From positions 5,071,501 through 5,135,500 of the forward strand of contig NZ_CP107783.1 of the NCBI RefSeq assembly GCF_036345255.1: 64,000 nt of DNA, in the 5' to 3' direction. The notes under the pieces were generated by a model, which saw only the letters and a program-made list of their open reading frames with translations, searched no databases and had not been told where the DNA came from. This document shows, one piece after another, positions 1-7,636 of this stretch. Within the stretch, counting starts at the first letter, position 1. Each line of letters opens with the position of its first letter. The DNA comes from Streptomyces sp. NBC_00569. Lineage in GTDB: Bacteria; Actinomycetota; Actinomycetes; Streptomycetales; Streptomycetaceae. Both the position numbers and the translations under genes were made by a program.

Positions 1-15
1 ACGGGCGTTCAGGGA

Positions 16-786
16 TCAGACGGCCAGGACCCCGCCGTCCACGGGCACGGTCGCGCCGGTGACGAAGGACGACGCGTCGCTGCACAGCCACATCGCCGCC
101 TCGGCGACCTCGGACGGCGCGGCGAAGCGCTGCTGGACGGCCCGCGCGAAGAACGTCTTCTCGATGCCGGGCGCCTGGTCGATGACGGACTCCATCATCT
201 CGGTCAGCGTGCTGCCCACGGCGAGCGCGTTGACGCGTATGCCGCGCGTGCCGTACTCGGCGGCGGCCGCCTTCGTCAGGCCGATCACCGCGTGCTTGGC
301 GGCGACATAAGGGGCGCCGACGCCGGTGGCGATGAGGCCCGCCGTGCTCGCCGTGTTCACGATGGAGCCGCCGCCGGTGGGGAGCATGGCGGCGATCTGG
401 TGGCGCAGGCAGTTCCACACGCCCCGCACGTTGATGTCCATCACGGCGTCGAAGTCGTCGTCCGGCGTCTCGTGCAGGTCCTTGCCGAGCGTCGCGTGAC
501 CGGCGTTGTTGAAGGCGGCGTCCAGCCTTCCGAAGCGTTCCACCGCGGTGGCGACGGCCCGTTCCACGTCCTCGCCGCGGCGCACGTCACCGACGACGGC
601 CACCGCCTTTCCCCCGTCCGCCGTTATCTCCCCCACGAGCGCGTCGAGTTGCTGCTGCCTGCGGGCCATGAGCACCACAGGGGCGTTCCTTCCGGCGAAC
701 AGGCGCGCCGCCGCCGCGCCGATGCCCGACGAAGCCCCCGTGATCATCACTACCCGGCCGTCCATGTCGCGTACGTCCTTGATCAT
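16..786 (-). CDS. SDR family NAD(P)-dependent oxidoreductase
   Basis: A 256-residue classical short-chain dehydrogenase/reductase. The cofactor-binding TGASSGIG lies at residues 16-23, NNAG near residue 92, the catalytic serine in NTASTAG, and the YVAAK catalytic pair near 160; the C-terminus ends DGG as is common in the family. It should be a cytosolic NAD(P)H oxidoreductase acting on a hydroxyl or carbonyl group; the substrate cannot be told. ATG 786 is used, but ATG 765 (MDGRVVM) also has an upstream purine stretch. It is divergent from the TetR gene at 922, and the shared 135-bp gap holds an inverted repeat, so control by that regulator is likely (inference). Confidence 0.9.
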   Translation of the reverse strand: MIKDVRDMDGRVVMITGASSGIGAAAARLFAGRNAPVVLMARRQQQLDALVGEITADGGKAVAVVGDVRRGEDVERAVATAVERFGRLDAAFNNAGHATLGKDLHETPDDDFDAVMDINVRGVWNCLRHQIAAMLPTGGGSIVNTASTAGLIATGVGAPYVAAKHAVIGLTKAAAAEYGTRGIRVNALAVGSTLTEMMESVIDQAPGIEKTFFARAVQQRFAAPSEVAEAAMWLCSDASSFVTGATVPVDGGVLAV

Positions 787-856
787 GACGGGCAGTCAAG
801 CAGGTGATCCTGAACGCCGGGAGAGGGCATCTCAGCCATCCGGCGCGGCCGACCTG

Positions 857-896
857 CCAAGAACGTTCCGGGCTGCCGCCCATGGGGTGTTCTTGG
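857..896. promoter_or_regulatory. Inverted repeat in the SDR/tetR divergent promoter region
   Basis: Perfect 8-bp arms CCAAGAAC (857-864) and GTTCTTGG (889-896) are separated by 24 bp. The left arm is also half of a second palindrome centred on GAACGTTC (861-868). The arrangement suggests an operator for the adjacent TetR protein. The GAACGTTC core recurs in the palindrome upstream of the transposase-like gene. Confidence 0.5.
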
Positions 897-921
897 GAAA
901 GTCTTGACCTACGGTAGATCC

Positions 922-1521
922 ATGGCACGCCAGGAGAGAGCAGAACTGACCCGGCGCCGGCTCATCGAGGCCGCTGCCGCCGAGTTCGCCGCGCACGGGT
1001 ACGCCGGCACCTCCCTGCTCGGGATCGTGAAGTCGGCCGGGGTCACCATGGGTGCCCTGACCTTCCACTTCTCGTCGAAGTCCGCCCTGGCGGACGCCGT
1101 CCAGGAAGCCGGGGCCGCCGCCACGCGCGCGGTGCTGCACGACGACGAGGCAGGCCCGGGACCGCGGGGCGCGCTCGTCGACACCTTGGCGCTCGCCGAG
1201 GCCCTGGAGACCACTCCGAGCATCAGGGCCGCCGCGCGCTTCACCCGCGAGGGCCGCGACGCCGAGTCCAACTGGTACGCGGCCTGGGTCCCGCACCTGC
1301 GCGAGAGCCTGGAGCGCGGCTGGCCCGGCGAGCGCCCCGCCTCCGGCCTGACCCCGGTCTCCGCCGCCGCGCTGCTCACGTACGTCATGGCCGGCGTCGA
1401 GGCCACCGCGTCGGCCCGGGGCGCCCTGCGGGACGCGTACGGCGCCGACCCCCAGGACGAGCTGGCGCGGGCGCTCGAGGCGCTGAGCACGCTCGCGTCC
1501 CCGGCAGCCAAGCCCCTCTGA
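922..1521 (+). CDS. TetR family regulator, gamma-butyrolactone-receptor-like
   Basis: A 199-residue TetR-type repressor. The N-terminal DNA-binding region (about residues 5-60) ends GALTFHFSSKSALA, very close to the GALYFHF-SK signature of gamma-butyrolactone receptors and pseudoreceptors (ScbR/ArpA type); the ligand domain is not diagnostic by eye. ATG 922 gives the canonical RAELTRRRLI start; an in-frame TTG at 904 would add six residues. No clear ribosome-binding site is seen, so the mRNA may be leaderless. It is divergent from the SDR gene and just upstream of a transposase-like/SARP pair, the usual setting for signalling control of secondary metabolism. The receptor-like assignment is moderate; TetR is secure. 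Confidence 0.85.
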   Translation: MARQERAELTRRRLIEAAAAEFAAHGYAGTSLLGIVKSAGVTMGALTFHFSSKSALADAVQEAGAAATRAVLHDDEAGPGPRGALVDTLALAEALETTPSIRAAARFTREGRDAESNWYAAWVPHLRESLERGWPGERPASGLTPVSAAALLTYVMAGVEATASARGALRDAYGADPQDELARALEALSTLASPAAKPL

Positions 1522-1545
1522 CGGGACCGGCGTTCGCCGGTCCCG
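1522..1545 (+). terminator. Hairpin directly after tetR
   Basis: CGGGACCGGCG (1522-1532) pairs with CGCCGGTCCCG (1535-1545), an 11-bp stem beginning at the base after the tetR stop codon. No U-tract follows, as is usual in this GC-rich genome. Confidence 0.7.
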
Positions 1546-1790
1546 CCCTCGACTCACGTACGGAACAAGGCTCCTCGGGCGCTCGCGCATCAACTGAATG
1601 CACCGTTCCGGGCACGGATCGTACGCGTGGCCACACCCGGCGACGGGCCGGACGACCCCCGCACCCAAATATTCAAGTTCCCCTCCACGTACCCCTGAGC
1701 GCGCTCTCTCCCCAGCTCAGAACCCCTGCCGCCGGACCGCGGCGCACGCTCCCGCCGGGCTTTCCCCTGCCCTTCCCGAGAACTGGGCTA

Positions 1791-1818
1791 GAAAAATAGA
1801 GAACGTTCGCTATATTTC
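1791..1818. promoter_or_regulatory. 28-bp palindrome in the transposase-like gene promoter (candidate autoregulatory element)
   Basis: An AT-rich island in a GC-rich gap. Around the central GAACGTTC (1801-1808), 12 of 14 positions in each arm are complementary (GAAA-ATAG-GAAC / GTTC-CTAT-TTTC, with mismatches at 1795/1814 and 1800/1809). Size and symmetry fit an ARE-type site bound by gamma-butyrolactone receptors. It overlaps a possible -10 (TATATT, 1811-1816) and lies about 35 bp before the start codon at 1853. Confidence 0.65.
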
Positions 1819-1852
1819 CTGGGCGGCCACGTCGAGGGAGAGGAGCCCACCC

Positions 1853-3001
1853 ATGGACCGGACGTTCGACGACAGCGCACCCACCACCGGCGCGGCCCCC
1901 GCGCCGCCCGTGCACCGCCTCTTCGCCCACCTGCCGCGCGCCGACCAGCGCCGGTGGGCCGAGGTCTATGTGAAGGGGCTGCTCGCCACCCCGGGCAAGA
2001 AGTCGCTGCGGCGGATGGCGGCCTCCGTCACCCCGTCCCCGACGGCATCGCAGTCGCTCCAGCAGTTCGTCAACGTCAGCCCCTGGGAATGGCGTCCGGT
2101 CCGCGCCGAGCTCACCCGCTGGGTCGCCGGACACACACCGGTGCGCGCCTGGACCGTGGCCCCCGTGGTGATACCCAAGCGCGGCAGCCTCGCCGCCGGG
2201 GTCCACCGGCGCTTCGTGCCCGGCCTCGGACGCACCGTCAACTGCCAGCTGGCACTGGGCGCGTTCCTGACCTCCGGGCTCGGCGACGTCTCCGTGGACT
2301 GGCAGCTCTACCTGCCGCGCGAATGGACCGCGGACAGCCGGCTGCGCGAGCAGGCCCGCATCCCCGGCTCCACCGGCTACACCGACGCCGCCGGGCTCTG
2401 CCTCGCGCTGCTCGACCGGCTCGCGCGGACCACCACCCGCCGGGCGCCCGTCGTCATCGACCCCGAAGGCCACCTGGATGCCGAAGCACTCGTCGGGGGC
2501 CTGGAGGCACGCGGCCACGACTGGATCGTCGCCGTGCCCGACGCCCTCCGCCTCGCCCTCGCGCCCGACCAGAGCACCGCCCCCCGGCCGCCGCTCGAGA
2601 CCGTACGCACCCTGGTCCGCCGGCACGCGTCACCGCGTACCGCCGCCCGGACGGAGTGCGGCAGTCCGCGCCTCGGCGCGCTGTCCACGCTGGTGCCGCT
2701 GCCCGGCGGCGACCGGCCCTGCCTGCTCGTCGGGGAATGGACATCGTCGTCCGTCCGGCCCGACCGGACCTGGCTGACCAACCTGCACCCCGACCGCCAC
2801 TTCCAGGCGGGCGCGCTCATCGCGGAGCGCGCCGCCGCACGGGCCGGAGCAGCCGAGACCGAGCTCGGACTGCACGACTTCGCCGGCCGCTCCTACGCCG
2901 GCTGGCACCGCCACGCGACGCTGGTCTCCGCCGCGTCCGCGCAGCGCAGGCTCGGCCACGGCGGGTGTCCGCACGCCACGCACCGCAGCACCGCACCGTA
3001 G
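1853..3001 (+). CDS. IS701-like transposase relative, probably catalytically inactive
   Basis: A 382-residue protein matching the IS701/DDE_5 transposase layout. It has an N-terminal block with SLQQFVNVSPWEW, a central PKRG-AAGVHRRF-GTVNCQ-type block, the VVIDPEGH strand, and the C-terminal ETELGLHDFAGRSYAGWHRH. In IS701 enzymes the first catalytic aspartate sits in a DDTG motif before the PKxG block; here the position reads APVVIPKRG with no acid. The second aspartate and the final ELGL glutamate seem to remain. No terminal inverted repeats were seen beside it. GAGGGAGAGGAG at 1834-1845 fixes ATG 1853. It lies 73 bp before the SARP gene, probably co-transcribed, so a domesticated regulatory role is plausible (inference). 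Confidence 0.75.
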   Translation: MDRTFDDSAPTTGAAPAPPVHRLFAHLPRADQRRWAEVYVKGLLATPGKKSLRRMAASVTPSPTASQSLQQFVNVSPWEWRPVRAELTRWVAGHTPVRAWTVAPVVIPKRGSLAAGVHRRFVPGLGRTVNCQLALGAFLTSGLGDVSVDWQLYLPREWTADSRLREQARIPGSTGYTDAAGLCLALLDRLARTTTRRAPVVIDPEGHLDAEALVGGLEARGHDWIVAVPDALRLALAPDQSTAPRPPLETVRTLVRRHASPRTAARTECGSPRLGALSTLVPLPGGDRPCLLVGEWTSSSVRPDRTWLTNLHPDRHFQAGALIAERAAARAGAAETELGLHDFAGRSYAGWHRHATLVSAASAQRRLGHGGCPHATHRSTAP

Positions 3002-3074
3002 GGACCACGACCTGTCTGTCCACCCACTCGCCGTCCGCCGACACGGACTGCGCGTCCATCACGAGGGAGGGGCT

Positions 3075-3875
3075 GTGGAGTTCCGTCTCCTTGGTCCGAT
3101 CGACGTATCCGAGCAGGGGCGCGACATCACGCCCACCGCACCCAAACAACGGCAGGTGCTCGCCCTGCTCCTGGCCAGAGCCAACCGCCGGGTGTCCGTA
3201 CCGACCCTGCTCAACGAGGTGTGGGGCTACGAGCCGCCCCGCACCGCCACCACCGCGCTGCAGACCTACATAGGGTCCCTGCGCAAGACGTTCGCCACCG
3301 CGACCGGCACCACCGCGCGCCACATCGCCGAACACCGCCTCGTCACCGACGGGAACGGCTACGTCCTGAAGCTCGCCGACACCGAATGGGACCGGCCCCG
3401 CTTCGAGCGGCTGGTCCTCCAGGCGCGCGGCCTGATGGAGGAGCGCGAGGCACAGCGCGCCACCGAGGTACTCGGCGAGGCCCTCGCCATGTGGCGCGGC
3501 GCACCGTTCTGCAACGTCAAGGCGGGCAGCCAACTCACCACCCAGTCAAGGGTGTTGAACGAGGCTCATCTCGCGGCCTGCGAGGTGCGGGTCGACGCGC
3601 TGCTGTCGGCCGGGCGGTTCCAGGAGGCCGTGGGTGACGCCGTCGCCCTCGTCGAGGAGCACCCGTACCACGAGAACGTGCACGCCCAGCTGATGCGCGC
3701 CCTGTACGCGTCCGGCCGCCGGGCCGCCGCGCTCGAGGTCTACCAGTCGCTGCGCCGCCGCATGAGCGACGACCTCGGCATCACGCCGTCGCCCACCACC
3801 AGGACCCTGCACCACGCGATGCTCCAGGACCGCCCCGACCAGCGCTATCTGTCCGCCGCGGGAGCCGTCCGCTGA
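3075..3875 (+). CDS. AfsR/SARP family transcriptional regulator
   Basis: A 266-residue SARP of the small single-module type. An OmpR-like winged helix (residues 1-95, MEFRLLGPIDV, PKQRQVLALLLARANRRVSV) is followed by the bacterial transcriptional activation domain (about 100-245, including GRRAAALEVYQSLRRRM and DLGITPS). Such proteins activate antibiotic gene promoters at heptameric direct repeats. The GTG start at 3075 follows GAGGGAGGGG. It is downstream of, and probably co-transcribed with, the transposase-like gene. No biosynthetic core enzymes follow, so its target cluster may lie left of the window or elsewhere. Confidence 0.92.
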   Translation: MEFRLLGPIDVSEQGRDITPTAPKQRQVLALLLARANRRVSVPTLLNEVWGYEPPRTATTALQTYIGSLRKTFATATGTTARHIAEHRLVTDGNGYVLKLADTEWDRPRFERLVLQARGLMEEREAQRATEVLGEALAMWRGAPFCNVKAGSQLTTQSRVLNEAHLAACEVRVDALLSAGRFQEAVGDAVALVEEHPYHENVHAQLMRALYASGRRAAALEVYQSLRRRMSDDLGITPSPTTRTLHHAMLQDRPDQRYLSAAGAVR

Positions 3876-3912
3876 CCCTGCCCCGCACCACCGTCCGCGG
3901 CCCTGACGTCCC

Positions 3913-4854
3913 TCAGGCGCCGCCCTCGGACTCCCACAGGGTCTCCAGCGCCCTGGTGGGCCCGCCCAGCGAGCGCACATGCTCCAGCGCGGCACCCACG
4001 AACGCCCGCAGCCGGCCCGTCTCGTGGTCGGTGGGCCAGATGAACGCGTACTCGATGCGGGGGGCATCACTGAACGGCCGGAACACCAGGCCGGGGCGCG
4101 CGTAGTACCGCACACCCGCGGCCGCGACCGGCGTCACCCCCTTGCCCGCGAGGACCAGCGACAGCGCGTCCTCCCAGTGCGTGATCGCCTGGCCGTGCGG
4201 AATGGGCCGCCCCGACGGCGTCTGCCGCGGGAAGTGATGGTCCAGCCAGTGGGCCGGCACCGGCCTCGTCACCGTCAGCAGCGTCGCCTCCGCCAGATCC
4301 TCCACGCTCAGCGTCTCGCGCCGCGCGAACGGGTGCGTGGACGGCATCAGGAGCACCCGCGGCTGCGACAGCAGCACCGGACCCGTCGTCAAATCGGCCT
4401 CCGCCACCGGGAGTTCGGTGACCTGAAGATCGATGTCCCCGGCGCGCAGCGGCCCGTACGGGTCGGATATCTGCACCTGGCGGATCTGCACGTCCACGCC
4501 CGGGTGACGGCGCGCGAACACCGCGGCGACGCTGTGCAGCAGATGACCGGTGAACGCCCCCGAGAAGCCGATCCGCAGCGTGCCGGTGATCCCCCGGCCG
4601 GCCGCCGTGGCTTTGGCGATCTCCTCCTCGATACGGCGCTGAGCAGGGCCGATCCCGTCCCTCAGCTGCTCCCCGATGGCCGTCATCGTCACGCGGCGGC
4701 TGCTGCGCTCGAACAGCTTCGCGCCGATGCGGCGCTCGACGCGCGCGATGGTCTGGCTGACACGGCTCTGCGAGACACCCACGCGTTCGGCGGTCCGGCC
4801 GAAGTGCAGTTCCTCCGCCAGCGTCAGAAAGATCTCGATCTCCTGGCGTTCCAT
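3913..4854 (-). CDS. LysR family transcriptional regulator
   Basis: A 313-residue LysR regulator. The N-terminal winged helix-turn-helix is at residues 1-60 (ELHFGRTAERVGVSQSRVSQ) and a periplasmic-binding-protein-like effector domain spans about 90-295 (GTLRIGFSGAF). ATG 4854 is divergent from the MFS exporter gene at 5007, and the 152-bp gap holds nested inverted repeats, so it most likely controls that exporter in response to an aromatic or drug-like ligand (inference from arrangement). Confidence 0.93.
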   Translation of the reverse strand: MERQEIEIFLTLAEELHFGRTAERVGVSQSRVSQTIARVERRIGAKLFERSSRRVTMTAIGEQLRDGIGPAQRRIEEEIAKATAAGRGITGTLRIGFSGAFTGHLLHSVAAVFARRHPGVDVQIRQVQISDPYGPLRAGDIDLQVTELPVAEADLTTGPVLLSQPRVLLMPSTHPFARRETLSVEDLAEATLLTVTRPVPAHWLDHHFPRQTPSGRPIPHGQAITHWEDALSLVLAGKGVTPVAAAGVRYYARPGLVFRPFSDAPRIEYAFIWPTDHETGRLRAFVGAALEHVRSLGGPTRALETLWESEGGA

Positions 4855-4901
4855 GTCCTCCCCGTCCTCGGCCTCGTACCCCTCACCAACCCGCTCACCT
4901 C

Positions 4902-4942
4902 GAACGATGAGCCCGGCGAATCGATCGTTGCACAGATCGTTC
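4902..4942. promoter_or_regulatory. Nested inverted repeats between lysR and the MFS exporter
   Basis: GAACGAT (4902-4908) and ATCGTTC (4936-4942) form a perfect 7-bp inverted repeat with a 27-bp spacer. Nested inside, CGATC (4922-4926) and GATCG (4935-4939) form a shorter dyad whose inner TGCA also pairs. Dyads of this type are usual LysR binding sites, though the T-N11-A spacing is one base short here. Confidence 0.4.
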
Positions 4943-5006
4943 TTGTTGCGCAGGTGCGCCGATTCGATGCTGGTCAGGCCCGATCACATACGAAAGGACA
5001 CCCCTG

Positions 5007-6491
5007 ATGGCTGTCACCGAGTCCTCTCCCCCCACCGGTCCCCTCATCGAGACCGGTGTCCTCGCCCCGCCACCTCCGGTCGCCGACGTGGGCCCCGCCG
5101 ACAGCTCGTTCAGCACGCGGGGCTGGCTCGTCCTGATCACCCTGTGCTGCGCGACGTTCATGTGCGGCCTGGACTTCTCCATCGTCACCGTCGCCCTGCC
5201 CGACATCGGCAGCAGCCTCGGCTTCTCCTCGCCCGGCACGCTCCAGTGGGTCGCCACCGCGAGCCTGCTGCCCTCCGCGAGCCTGCTGCCGCTGTTCGCC
5301 CGCGTCGCCGACCTCGTGGGGCGCAAGAAGCTCTTCACGTTCGGCGTGGCCCTGTTCACCCTGTTCTCGCTGGGCGCCGCACTCGCCAACAGCCCCGGCG
5401 TCCTGATCGCCACCCGCGTCGGCCAGGGCACGGCCGCCGCGATGATCGCCCCCGCCGCCATCGCCCTGATGACGGGCTACTTCCCCGAGGGCCCGCAGCG
5501 CGCCCGCGCCCTGGGCCTCAACGGCGCCGTCATGTCGCTCGGCTTCGTGCTCGGCGCACTCGGCGGCGGCGTCATCACCAGCGGCTTCAGCTGGCGCTGG
5601 ACGATGGTCGTGCTGTGCGTCATGGGCGCCGTCGCCCTGGCCGGCGCGCTCGCGCTGCCCGTGATGCGGGAGTCCGCGTCCGCCAAGCGCATGGACATCC
5701 CCGGCGCGGTCCTCGCCACGCTCGGCCTGTTCGGTCTCGTCTTCGGCATCTCCACCGGCGGCGACAAGGGCTGGGTCCGCGCGGACTCGCTCGGCTCCAT
5801 CGTCGCCGGCCTCGTCCTGCTCGGCGTGTTCCTCCTGGTCGAGCGGCGCCACCCCGAGCCGCTGATCCCGCTCAGCGTCCTGGGCCGCCCCACCGTCAAG
5901 TGGTCCGGCCTGTTCGGTGTCGTCACCTTCGGCATGTGCGCCGGCACGACCGTGCTGCTCAGCCTCTACATGCAGGACGTCCTCGGCTTCACCCCGCTCC
6001 AGGCCGGTCTGAGCTACCTCGGTGAGGGCGCGGCCGCGATGCTCGGCGGCATGTACGTCTCCAAGCTGCTCGGCCGGTTCGGCGGCGAGCGGGTCCTCGC
6101 GGCCGGCCTGCTGATCCAGGGCGCCGGCACCGTCGCCATGTTCACCCTGCCGCAGAGCGGCAGCATCGCGCCGCTCATCATCACGTCCTCGGTCATGGGC
6201 CTCGGCCACGTCTTCAGCGTCGTCTCCTTCATCACCGTGATGACGACGGGCGTCAGCGAGGAGGACCAGGGCGTCGTCGGCGGCCTGTCGCAGCTCCCGC
6301 AGTACGTCGCCGCGATCGGCGTCGCCGGTCTCAGCGCGATCGCGGCCGCCCGCACGAACGCCCTCTCGGGCGGGGCGGGTCCTGACGCGGCCGCCACGCT
6401 CGGGGGGCTGCACGCCGGCATGGTCACCGCGGGTGTCGTCGCCCTGGTGGGTGCGGGTCTTGCGGCGACCGTGCTGCGCAAGCGCGCCTAG
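5007..6491 (+). CDS. MFS transporter, DHA2 (14-helix) drug-exporter family
   Basis: A 494-residue integral membrane protein with about 14 hydrophobic segments. The first-loop motif after helix 2 reads ARVADLVGRKKLF, and the early helix contains DFSIVTVALPDI, both typical of EmrB/QacA-type proton-driven exporters. Length matches the family. GAAAGGA upstream supports ATG 5007. It is divergent from a LysR regulator, the common arrangement for an inducible exporter. The substrate is unknown. Confidence 0.92.
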   Translation: MAVTESSPPTGPLIETGVLAPPPPVADVGPADSSFSTRGWLVLITLCCATFMCGLDFSIVTVALPDIGSSLGFSSPGTLQWVATASLLPSASLLPLFARVADLVGRKKLFTFGVALFTLFSLGAALANSPGVLIATRVGQGTAAAMIAPAAIALMTGYFPEGPQRARALGLNGAVMSLGFVLGALGGGVITSGFSWRWTMVVLCVMGAVALAGALALPVMRESASAKRMDIPGAVLATLGLFGLVFGISTGGDKGWVRADSLGSIVAGLVLLGVFLLVERRHPEPLIPLSVLGRPTVKWSGLFGVVTFGMCAGTTVLLSLYMQDVLGFTPLQAGLSYLGEGAAAMLGGMYVSKLLGRFGGERVLAAGLLIQGAGTVAMFTLPQSGSIAPLIITSSVMGLGHVFSVVSFITVMTTGVSEEDQGVVGGLSQLPQYVAAIGVAGLSAIAAARTNALSGGAGPDAAATLGGLHAGMVTAGVVALVGAGLAATVLRKRA

Positions 6492-6518
6492 CCCCGACGC
6501 GGGGTGCAGGAATCTGGT

Positions 6519-6556
6519 CGCGGGGAACATGCGTGCCGTCTGCGCGGTTCCCCGCG
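6519..6556. terminator. Hairpin after the MFS exporter
   Basis: CGCGGGGAAC (6519-6528) and GTTCCCCGCG (6547-6556) are perfect 10-bp arms with an 18-nt loop, about 30 bp after the exporter stop. The right arm is part of a GGTTCCCCGCGCCCCT word that I recall as a very common intergenic element in Streptomyces. Confidence 0.55.
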
Positions 6557-6595
6557 CCCCTTGTCCGGGGTGCCGGCGTCGTCGTTGTTCTACGG

Positions 6596-6625
6596 GCCAC
6601 GGACCACGGACCACGGACCACGGGC
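6596..6625. repeat. 7-bp tandem repeat (CCACGGA-type)
   Basis: Four tandem copies of a 7-bp unit (CCACGGA, the last diverging to CCACGGG) sit in the gap before the MBL-fold gene. Too short to assign a role; it could affect spacing in the leader. Confidence 0.5.
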
Positions 6626-6667
6626 CGGACCCGCGCCCCTTCGGAACATCACCAAGGAGACCGATCC

Positions 6668-7504
6668 GTGAACGACAGGCGACTGCGCAGGCCATCTGCC
6701 GTGTGTTCCGTGCAGGTAGGTGATCTGAAGGTCAGTTACGTGCCCGACGGCGCCATGCTGTTCAAGCCGCCGGAGCCGCCGCGGGCCGGCCTCGGCGCCG
6801 CCTATCTCAACGACACCGCCCATCTGGTCGCCAACACCGGCGGCCTGCTCGTCCAGTCCGACGGGCGGGCGCTGCTCATCGACGCGGGGTTCGGCCCGCA
6901 CTCGGTACCGGAGGACCCCGACCACCCGTACATCGGCTCGGTGCACGGCGGTTCGCTGCCCGACAACCTGGCGCGGCTCGGGGCGCGGCCCGACGAGATA
7001 GAGGTCGTGGCCTTCACCCATCTGCACCGGGACCACATCGGATGGGCGTGCACGGATCCCCCGGTGTTCACGGCGGCCGCGTTCGCCGTGCCGAAGAGCG
7101 AGTGGGAGAACCGTCATCAGGTGCCGGGGCTGACCGCCGGGGCGCTCGCCGCGCTGGAGCGCCGGCTGCGGCTCGTCGTCCCCGGCGAGGAGATCTTCCC
7201 GGGCGTGCAGACACTGGCGCTGCCCGGTCACACCGCGGGCCACACCGGCTTCACGATCACCTCGCGGGGCCGTCGCCTGCTCGCGTTCGGGGACGCGCTG
7301 CACTCGCCGCTCCAGGTGCGCCACCCCGAGTGGTTCACAGTGTCGGAGGGCGACCCGGCCCAGTCGGAACGCCACCGGCGCAGGCTGATCAGCGAACTCC
7401 AGCAGCCGGACACCCTCGGCTTCGGCATCCACTTCGCGGACGTCGTCTTCGGACAGGTCGTCCCCGACGGGGCGGGGGAGGGCGCCGACTGGCTTCCCGT
7501 CTGA
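6668..7504 (+). CDS. MBL fold metallo-hydrolase
   Basis: A 278-residue metallo-beta-lactamase-fold enzyme. The zinc motif THLHRDHIGWA (HxHxDH) is near residue 118, followed by LPGHTAGHTGF, then FGDALHS (bridging aspartate) and a late GIHF histidine, which together supply the two-metal site. The family includes lactonases and esterases; the substrate is not evident. GTG 6668 is chosen because AAGGAGA at 6653-6659 precedes it. Longer in-frame starts upstream would read through the 7-bp tandem repeat and hairpin and are unlikely. Confidence 0.88.
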   Translation: MNDRRLRRPSAVCSVQVGDLKVSYVPDGAMLFKPPEPPRAGLGAAYLNDTAHLVANTGGLLVQSDGRALLIDAGFGPHSVPEDPDHPYIGSVHGGSLPDNLARLGARPDEIEVVAFTHLHRDHIGWACTDPPVFTAAAFAVPKSEWENRHQVPGLTAGALAALERRLRLVVPGEEIFPGVQTLALPGHTAGHTGFTITSRGRRLLAFGDALHSPLQVRHPEWFTVSEGDPAQSERHRRRLISELQQPDTLGFGIHFADVVFGQVVPDGAGEGADWLPV

Positions 7505-7636
7505 CCGCCCTGCCGGGCCCCCTGCAGGACATGCCAGTACGCGCTTTCCCCGCCGTGCCCGTGGACCTCTTGTCGCCCTCGGGCCCATCTGCTTGACTCC
7601 GCCCGCCAGCACGCCAACCCACCGGCGGAGGAAGCC

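Noticed and set aside
1598..1852. Upstream extension of the transposase-like gene
   Set aside because: Would read through the 28-bp palindrome and probable promoter; ATG 1853 has a strong ribosome-binding site.
1522..1852. Possible insertion-sequence end upstream of the transposase-like gene
   Set aside because: No inverted repeat matching sequence downstream of 3001 and no target duplication could be found by eye.
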